Positions 58,070 through 64,000 of a stretch of DNA of 64,000 nucleotides are shown piece by piece. Below the pieces are notes generated by a model, which did no database searches, was not told where the DNA came from, and was given only the letters and a program-made list of their open reading frames with translations. Source of the DNA: Streptomyces sp. V2I9 (lineage in GTDB: Bacteria > Actinomycetota > Actinomycetes > Streptomycetales > Streptomycetaceae). Positions within the stretch are counted from its first letter, which is position 1. Each line of letters starts with the position of its first letter. The translations under genes and the position numbers were made by a program. The stretch covers positions 4,664,626 to 4,728,625 of the forward strand of contig NZ_JAUSZJ010000002.1 of NCBI RefSeq assembly GCF_030817475.1. Direction: 5' to 3'.

Positions 58070-59529
58070 CGGTCGCGGCCGTCCTTGCCCTCGTCCGCGG
58101 CCTCCCCGCCGCCGTCCTCGTCCTCGCCCTCGGCGGGCTTCGGCTTCTCCGGCGCGGACGTGGCCGAGCCCTGAGCCGCCTCGCCGAGCATCTTGTCCAG
58201 CTCGGAGAAGTCGGCCTGCTCGTGGTGGACGAAGCCGTCCGGGTCGTCCAGGTCGCCCGCGGTCGGCAGCATGTCCGGGTGGGCCCAGAGCGCGTCCCGG
58301 CCCTCCAGACCCCGCGCGTCCGTGAGCGAGGCCCACAGGCGCGACGCGTCCCGCAGCCGGCGCGGGCGCAGCTGGAGCCCGATGAGCGTGGCGAACGTCT
58401 GCTCGGCCGGACCGCCGGAGGCGCGACGCCTGCGCATCGTCTCGCGCAGCGCGTCCGACGAGGTCAGCCGGGACTTCGCGGCCTCGTGGACCACCGCGTC
58501 CACCCAGCCCTCCACCAGCGCGAGGGCCGTCTCCAGCCGCGCCAGGGACGCCTTCTGCTCGGGCGTGTCCTCGGGCTGGAACATGCCCTGCTGAAGGGCG
58601 TCCTGCAACTGCTCCGGCTGCGAGGGGTCGAACTGGCCGACGACGTCCTCCAGCTTGCTGGTGTCGACCTTGATCCCGCGGGCGTACGCCTCGACCGCGC
58701 CGAACAGATGCGACCGCAGCCACGGCACATGGGCGAAGAGCCGCTGGTGGGCGGCCTCGCGCAGGGCCAGATACAGCCGGACCTCGTCCTGCGGGACGCT
58801 GAGGTCCTTGCCGAACTTCTCCACGTTCAGCGGGAGGAGCGCGGCCTTGCCCGCGGGGCCCAGGGGCAGCCCGATGTCGGTGGAACCGACCACCTCACCG
58901 GCCAGCGTGCCCACGGCCTGCCCGATCTGCTGGCCGAACATGGCGCCGCCCATGGACCGCATCATGCCGATCAGCGGGCCCGCCATGGCCTGCATCTCCT
59001 CGGGCAGCACATCGCCCATCGCCAGGCCCACCCGCTCGGCCACCGGGTCGACCAGCTGCCGCCAGGCGGGCAGTGATGCCTCCACCCACTCCGCGCGGCT
59101 CCACGCCACGGTGGAGACCGAACCGGAGGGCATCGAGGTGACGCCGTCCAGCCAGAGGTCCGCCAGCCGCAGCGCCTCGTCGACCGCCGTGCGCTCGGAC
59201 GGGCCGACACTGGCGTCCTTGGAACCGTCCGGCGTGCCCTGCGAGACCGTCTGGCGGGCGATCTGCTTGGCCATGTCCCAGTTCACGGGACCGCCCTCGT
59301 AGCTCAGCATCTGACCGAGCTGCTGGAAGGCGGCGCCGAGATCGTTCGGGTTCATCGAGCCGAACATCGCGGCGAACGGGTTGTCCCCGCCCGCTCCCGG
59401 CCCGAATCCGAACGGGTTTCCGGGCCCGCCCGCGCTCTGCCCACCTTCGGTGGGGTCCTTCTTCTTGCCCTCGTCGCCGTTCTCCGGCTCCTCCGGCGGA
59501 AGGCCGAATCCGAATGGGGTGTCACTCAC
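58066..59529 (-). CDS. DUF2342/zincin-like metalloprotease-family protein
   Basis: A 487-residue protein. It opens with a Gly/Phe/Pro-rich segment (NPFGFGPGAGGDNPFAAMFG). The core is the actinobacterial DUF2342 domain with QIGQAVGTLAGEVVGSTDIG near 200 and LREAAHQRLFAHVPWL near 262-277, where the HxxE-like REAAH region is the putative zinc site. The C-terminal 60 residues are acidic. Enzymatic activity is not established. It is coupled to the Nudix gene downstream and diverges from an SDR gene. Confidence 0.8.
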   Translation of the reverse strand: MSDTPFGFGLPPEEPENGDEGKKKDPTEGGQSAGGPGNPFGFGPGAGGDNPFAAMFGSMNPNDLGAAFQQLGQMLSYEGGPVNWDMAKQIARQTVSQGTPDGSKDASVGPSERTAVDEALRLADLWLDGVTSMPSGSVSTVAWSRAEWVEASLPAWRQLVDPVAERVGLAMGDVLPEEMQAMAGPLIGMMRSMGGAMFGQQIGQAVGTLAGEVVGSTDIGLPLGPAGKAALLPLNVEKFGKDLSVPQDEVRLYLALREAAHQRLFAHVPWLRSHLFGAVEAYARGIKVDTSKLEDVVGQFDPSQPEQLQDALQQGMFQPEDTPEQKASLARLETALALVEGWVDAVVHEAAKSRLTSSDALRETMRRRRASGGPAEQTFATLIGLQLRPRRLRDASRLWASLTDARGLEGRDALWAHPDMLPTAGDLDDPDGFVHHEQADFSELDKMLGEAAQGSATSAPEKPKPAEGEDEDGGGEAADEGKDGRDR

Positions 59530-59720
59530 GGGTTTCCTCGGCTCGTAGGGCCGCCGGCTCGAACCGGCGGCGACTGCCCGACATCACCACCCAGCGTAGA
59601 CACCACGCCCGCTTCGGGCCTCAGTGCTCCGCCGGCTCCCGGCCTGCGGCAGGATGGACGCCACCTGGTACGTACGCGTCACGTCGGGTACGTACTGAAG
59701 ACAACCGCTGGAGACGCCCG

Positions 59721-60872
59721 GTGAGTTCCCCAGATCCGCAGGTTCGCGCAGCGCGAAACCTGACCGACCCCTCGCCCGCGAGCACACCCGAAGAGAAGCG
59801 CCCCGGGAACCGCAGACACCGGGGCCCCGTCGTCGCGGTGACCGGCGCCGCCACGGGCATCGGCGAACTGCTGACCGCCCACCTCGCGGCCTCCGACGAG
59901 ATCAAGCAGGTCATCGCCATCGACGAGCGCCGGGGCGAGGTCTCCGAGGCCACCTGGCACATCCTGGACGTCCGCGACCCGGCCATCGCCGAGAAGCTGC
60001 GCGGTGCGGACGTCGTCGTGCACCTCGCCCTCGATCTCGACCTGGAGACCGACCCGGCCGCCCGCACCGCGTACAACGTACGCGGCACGCAGACCGTGCT
60101 CACCGCGGCGGCCGCCGCCGGGGTCCACCGGGTCGTGCTGTGCACCTCGGCGATGGTCTACGGGGCCCTCCCGGACAACGATGTTCCGCTCTCCGAGGAC
60201 GCGGAACTGCGCGCCACCGCGGAGGCCACCGGCGTCGGCGACCTCCTGGAGATCGAGCGGCTCGGCCGACGTGCCCCGCGTGCCCACCCCGGCCTCAACG
60301 TCACCGTCGTGCGCCCCACCGTCCTGGTCGGCGGCACCGACACCGCGCTGACCCGCTACTTCGAGTCCCCGCGCCTCCTGGTCGTCGCCGGATCACGCCC
60401 CACCTGGCAGTTCTGCCACGTCGAGGACCTGGTGACGGCACTGGAGTACGCCGCCCTGGAGAAGATCGACGGCGAGTTCGCGGTCGGCTGCGACGGCTGG
60501 CTGGAGCAGGACGAGGTCGAGGAACTCAGCGGCGTGCGCCGGATGGAGCTGCCCTCCGCCGTCGCGCTCGGCGCCGCGGCCCGGCTCCACCGGATCGGCC
60601 TCACCCCGTCCCCGGCGGGCGACCTGGCGTACACGATGCACCCCTGGGTCGTCAGCGTCAGCCGGCTGCACGACGCGGGATGGCGCCCGAAGTGGACGAA
60701 CGAGGACGTGCTCGGAGCCCTCCTCGAAGAGGTCGAGGGTCGGCACACGGTCGCCGGACGCCGCCTCGGCCGCAAGGACGCCACCGCGGCCGGAGCCGCC
60801 GGAGCCACGGTCGCCCTGCTCGGCGCCGCCGCCGTCGTCCGCCGTGCCCGCAAGGCCCGCCGCCGCATCTGA
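59721..60872 (+). CDS. SDR-family NAD(P)-binding protein
   Basis: A 383-residue extended SDR. The cofactor motif TGAATGIGE is near residues 43-51, VVVHLALDLDLETDP near 104-118 and CTSAMVYGALPDND near 142. The usual Tyr-x3-Lys active site is not visible: the expected area reads LLEIERLGRR, so it may lack dehydrogenase activity. A C-terminal hydrophobic segment, AAGAAGATVALLGAAAVV, followed by an Arg-rich end could be a tail anchor. GTG 59721 has GGAGA seven bases upstream. Function is unknown; moaE follows 98 bases on. Confidence 0.8.
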   Translation: MSSPDPQVRAARNLTDPSPASTPEEKRPGNRRHRGPVVAVTGAATGIGELLTAHLAASDEIKQVIAIDERRGEVSEATWHILDVRDPAIAEKLRGADVVVHLALDLDLETDPAARTAYNVRGTQTVLTAAAAAGVHRVVLCTSAMVYGALPDNDVPLSEDAELRATAEATGVGDLLEIERLGRRAPRAHPGLNVTVVRPTVLVGGTDTALTRYFESPRLLVVAGSRPTWQFCHVEDLVTALEYAALEKIDGEFAVGCDGWLEQDEVEELSGVRRMELPSAVALGAAARLHRIGLTPSPAGDLAYTMHPWVVSVSRLHDAGWRPKWTNEDVLGALLEEVEGRHTVAGRRLGRKDATAAGAAGATVALLGAAAVVRRARKARRRI

Positions 60873-60970
60873 ACGCTCCCGCGACCCTGTAGAAGACTCC
60901 AAACGGGTCGACCCGCCGCCGGTGGAAGAGGCAATTCCAGGTTGTCGGAGCCGTACGGCACGATGGGAGC

Positions 60971-61432
<462 letters not shown>

Positions 61433-61558
61433 TCGCAAACCGTACGGAGGCGCATCAGCCCCGATTTGCGTAACCGCACCCCCGCCATGAGCGTTGGTCT
61501 TCCGGATCGTTAATCTGCTGATCGGGGTACCCGGTCGCTCATGGGTAGGGAGGTCGTG

Positions 61559-61729
61559 ATGGCGGCACTCGCTTGGCTGTTGATTCCCGTTATCGCCGCG
61601 GTCGGCGGCGCGATATGGGCGGGTTGGGCTGCCCGCAACCGCACGACCGGCGATGTCACCGAACTCGCCGGCTACGCCCGTTTCCGTGACGCGATGGCGA
61701 AATCGCACTCCGGTTCCGAGGCCGCCTGA
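61559..61729 (+). CDS. Small single-pass membrane protein
   Basis: A 56-residue protein starting MAALAWLLIPVIAAVGGAIW (one membrane helix), then a conserved polar part TTGDVTELAGYARFRDAM. It is a recurrent small protein of Streptomyces with unknown role. ATG 61559 follows AGGGAGG with about six bases of spacing; an ATG at 61541 is in frame but lacks a site. Confidence 0.65.
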   Translation: MAALAWLLIPVIAAVGGAIWAGWAARNRTTGDVTELAGYARFRDAMAKSHSGSEAA

Positions 61730-61830
61730 GACCGGCGCACGCCGCGTGACCGCCTTCCGCAGCGTTCCGGTCGCCCCGTACGGACCGGCCCCGGCGGTGC
61801 ACTGACAGGCCCTTCCCGTACTGTCGTTCC

Positions 61831-62946
61831 ATGCCACGCCGCACCGCGACGATGCTCGCCTCCACTCTCGTCCTCATCGCGCTGCTCTGCGCAGGCGTGC
61901 TGATCACCGTGCCGTACTCGGAGATGTCTCCCGGACCGACGGTGAACACCCTGGGCGACGCGCGCGGCGAGCCCGTCCTGCAGATCTCCGGTCGCAAGAC
62001 GTACCCGGCTTCCGGGCATCTCAACATGACGACCGTCCGCGTCACCGGCGCGGAGTACCGGATGAACATCGCCGAGGCCGTCTACGGCTGGCTGACCCAC
62101 GACAGCGTCGTGGTGCCGCACGACACGCTCTACCCGGACGGCAAGACCGAGGAGCAGTCCACCCAGGAGAATGCCGAGGAGTTCAGCCAGTCCCAGGAGA
62201 GCGCCAAGGTGGCGGCCCTGAAGCAGCTGGACATCCCGGTCGCCACCCAGGTCGTGGTCTCCACCGTGGTCAAGGGCAGCCCCTCCGAGGGCAAGCTGCA
62301 CGCGGGTGACGTGATCAAGGCCGTCGACGGCACCGCGGTCGAGGAGCCCGGCGACGTGGCGAAGCTCGTCACCGAGCACCGTCCCGGTGAGAACGTCACC
62401 TTCACCATCGTTCCGGCGAAGGAGGCCGCCGCCGCCGAGAAGGCCGGCCGCGCCCCCGAGGGCGGCGAGAAGATCACCGTCAGGACGGTGAAGGCCCCGG
62501 CCGCCGAGGGCGACGGCGAGGAGGGCGGCAAGGACCGGGCGATCGTCGGCATCAGGGCCGGAACCGACCACACGTTCCCGTTCGAGATCGACATCAAGCT
62601 CGCCGACGTCGGGGGCCCGAGCGCCGGACTGATGTTCTCGCTGGGCATCATCGACAAGCTCACTCCGGGCGACCTGACCGGCGGCAGGTTCGTCGCGGGC
62701 ACCGGCACCATCGACGACGCGGGCAAGGTCGGCCCGATCGGCGGTATCAACATGAAGCTGGTCGGCGCCCGCGAGGCCGGGGCCCGCTACTTCCTCACCC
62801 CCGACGAGAACTGCGCCTCGGCCGCGGCCGACACGCCGGACGGGCTCACCCTCGTCCGGGTCAGGACCATCGAGGACGCCACGAAGTCGATGGAGCGGAT
62901 CCGCACGGGGAAGCCCGCCGGGCTGCCGAGCTGTTCGACCGGCTGA
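61831..62946 (+). CDS. YlbL-type PDZ-Lon (S16) serine protease
   Basis: A 371-residue protein with an N-terminal signal anchor (residues 9-28), a PDZ domain near 140-215 (GSPSEGKLHAGDVIKAVDG), and a C-terminal Lon-type proteolytic domain. The catalytic dyad is Ser in GGPSAGLMFSLG near 264-275 and Lys in GGINMKLVGA near 306-315. It should act at the membrane outside the cytosol. The Bacillus YlbL relative degrades the cell-division inhibitor YneA after DNA damage. ATG 61831 is used. It converges on the PPA1309 gene. Confidence 0.9.
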   Translation: MPRRTATMLASTLVLIALLCAGVLITVPYSEMSPGPTVNTLGDARGEPVLQISGRKTYPASGHLNMTTVRVTGAEYRMNIAEAVYGWLTHDSVVVPHDTLYPDGKTEEQSTQENAEEFSQSQESAKVAALKQLDIPVATQVVVSTVVKGSPSEGKLHAGDVIKAVDGTAVEEPGDVAKLVTEHRPGENVTFTIVPAKEAAAAEKAGRAPEGGEKITVRTVKAPAAEGDGEEGGKDRAIVGIRAGTDHTFPFEIDIKLADVGGPSAGLMFSLGIIDKLTPGDLTGGRFVAGTGTIDDAGKVGPIGGINMKLVGAREAGARYFLTPDENCASAAADTPDGLTLVRVRTIEDATKSMERIRTGKPAGLPSCSTG

Positions 62947-62994
62947 CGGACGCGCCGCCCGGGGCCCGCGGAGGGCTCCCGGGCAGCCGCCGGA

Positions 62995-63555
62995 TCAGGA
63001 CTCGAACGTCGCCGCGAGCGCCTCGGCGAGACCGGGCACCAGACCGGCGCCGGTCAGCACCTCGGTGGGGGAGTCCTTCTCGCGCAGCCGAACGGCGGAC
63101 TCGCGGGCCCCGTCCCGCAGCACGGCCACCGTCATCCGCACCTCCTGCCGGTCGGGGTGCCTGGCCACCCACTTCGTCAGCTGTTCGTCGCTGAGGTCCT
63201 CCGGCACGGACGCCTCGGCGGACGGCGGCAGCATCAGCCGCTCCACCGTCATGGCGCAGCCGACCACCGCGTCGGGCCAGGCGATGGTGGCGAGGAAGTC
63301 GTCGAGCGCGGTGCCCGGCGGCAGCTCGTCCTGCTCGATCGGGGTGAGCGCGGCAACGGATGAGTTGGGGTCCTCAAGGCCCAGCTGGGCGGCGAGACCG
63401 GGCTCCTGGACCCGCAGTTGCGCGGTGTCGACCAGGGCGAACAGCCGGGCCGGCTGGTCCCAGCCGAGGGTGGAGGCGTAGGCGTCGATTTCGAGGACGG
63501 CGACGGTGAGCGGACTCGCGGCCATCGGAGGTCCTGCGGGGGAAACATTGGGCAT
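62995..63555 (-). CDS. PPA1309 family protein
   Basis: A 186-residue cytosolic protein with conserved blocks SPLTVAVLEIDAYASTLGWD near residues 14-33, PARLFALVDTAQL and LDDFLATIAWPDAVVGCAM near 90-108, recognised as the actinobacterial PPA1309 family of unknown function. ATG 63555 is chosen; ATG 63525 is in frame. It diverges from the UPF0182 gene. Confidence 0.8.
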   Translation of the reverse strand: MPNVSPAGPPMAASPLTVAVLEIDAYASTLGWDQPARLFALVDTAQLRVQEPGLAAQLGLEDPNSSVAALTPIEQDELPPGTALDDFLATIAWPDAVVGCAMTVERLMLPPSAEASVPEDLSDEQLTKWVARHPDRQEVRMTVAVLRDGARESAVRLREKDSPTEVLTGAGLVPGLAEALAATFES

Positions 63556-63679
63556 GGGCAATATCCTGCCTCCTTCCGCCCCGGGAACGGGAACTAGGTA
63601 AAGCCTCAGTAAGTTGCATAGGTGGGCTCTACGATCCCTGGGCCTGCTCCACACGACCGCGAACTTCGAGGTGCGCACG

Positions 63680-64000
63680 TTGGCTTTCCAGATGCCGGAC
63701 CGCGGCGGAGGCCCGACCGGGCCACGGATCAGAGTCGGCCGCCCGTCCCGGCGTGCCCGAACCCTGCTCATGACTTTGGGTGTCCTGGCGGTCCTCGCCA
63801 TGGCCTTCGTCATGTTCGCGGGGTTCTGGACGGACTGGCTCTGGTACAGGTCGGTCGCGTATTCATCCGTCTTCACCACCACCCTGTGGACCAAGATCGG
63901 GCTGTTCCTCGTCTTCGGACTGCTGATGGCCCTCGCCATCGGTGTGAACGTCTGGCTCGCGCACCGGCTCCGGCCGCCGCTGAGCGCGATGTCACTGGAG
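63680..64000 (+). CDS. UPF0182 membrane protein (N-terminal part, cut by window edge)
   Basis: The first 107 codons of a large membrane protein are present. Residues 1-24 are basic and polar (DRGGGPTGPRIRVGRPSRRA). Two membrane helices lie at about 27-45 and 73-90, with FWTDWLWYRSVAYSSVF between them. This opening matches the UPF0182 (COG1615) family, whose members are about 950-1000 residues long and of unknown function. TTG 63680 is preferred because GAGG lies eight bases upstream and homologues start MAFQMPDRGGG; ATG 63692 is in frame. The rest lies beyond the right edge. Confidence 0.88.
   Translation, partial: MAFQMPDRGGGPTGPRIRVGRPSRRARTLLMTLGVLAVLAMAFVMFAGFWTDWLWYRSVAYSSVFTTTLWTKIGLFLVFGLLMALAIGVNVWLAHRLRPPLSAMSLE

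Overview
The window is a stretch of high-GC actinobacterial chromosome and almost certainly Streptomyces. Third codon positions are nearly always G or C, GTG and TTG starts are common, and marker genes are present: wblC/whiB7, the adnAB pair, mycoredoxin, and families typical of Streptomyces (DUF6758, DUF3107, DUF3152, UPF0182, PPA1309). It reads as conserved core chromosome. I saw no insertion sequence, integrase, phage module, CRISPR array, rRNA or tRNA.

Layout. 1-9 kb: a CorA-type Mg transporter cut by the left edge, a SUFU-domain protein, an MFS exporter with a MarR-like operator, a DUF6758 protein, a PHP phosphoesterase, a MarC membrane protein, a 50-residue conserved protein with a structured leader, a NYN-domain protein, an alpha/beta hydrolase and a TM2 protein. 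9-17 kb: a DEAD-box RNA helicase with a very long basic low-complexity tail, a ferritin-like protein, DUF3107, a TetR regulator, a second hydrolase and a membrane-anchored DUF3152 zinc-protease-like protein. 17-23 kb: a dipeptide/oligopeptide ABC transporter (lipoprotein, two permeases, one double ATPase) behind a short Cys-containing leader ORF and a terminator hairpin. 23-28.7 kb: a tightly coupled operon of a PelF-like glycosyltransferase, a polytopic membrane protein, a sugar-nucleotide epimerase and a spherulin-4-like (GH135-type) protein. 28.8-35.6 kb: MoeZ, a secreted S33 peptidase, a large flippase/kinase-like membrane protein and an alkyltransferase-like DNA repair protein. 35.9-49.6 kb: adnA, adnB, an M20 dipeptidase, nudC, mrx1, uvrD2 and wblC with its attenuator leader. 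49.6-64 kb: small conserved proteins, an ABC1/UbiB kinase, a divergent ThiF-like protein, a YgjP-type metallopeptidase, three tandem TerD/AIM24 proteins, a Nudix hydrolase, a DUF2342 protein, an SDR, moaE, a PDZ-Lon (YlbL) protease, PPA1309 and the start of a UPF0182 membrane protein.

How it fits together. The 35-50 kb part is a genome-maintenance and stress island: two-subunit end-resection motor-nuclease (AdnAB), UvrD2, ATL, a thiol oxidoreductase, NAD turnover and the antibiotic-stress regulator WblC. moeZ and moaE both serve molybdopterin synthesis but lie 31 kb apart. Cis-regulation by small upstream ORFs recurs: wblC (known type), the peptide ABC transporter, corA and the 50-residue protein each have a candidate leader ORF. 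The two most promising under-described items are the leader-peptide attenuator of the peptide transporter and the PelF/spherulin-type operon, which looks like a Streptomyces exopolysaccharide system related to Pel or galactosaminogalactan pathways. All coordinates and motifs were read by eye; family assignments rest on recalled family features, not database searches.
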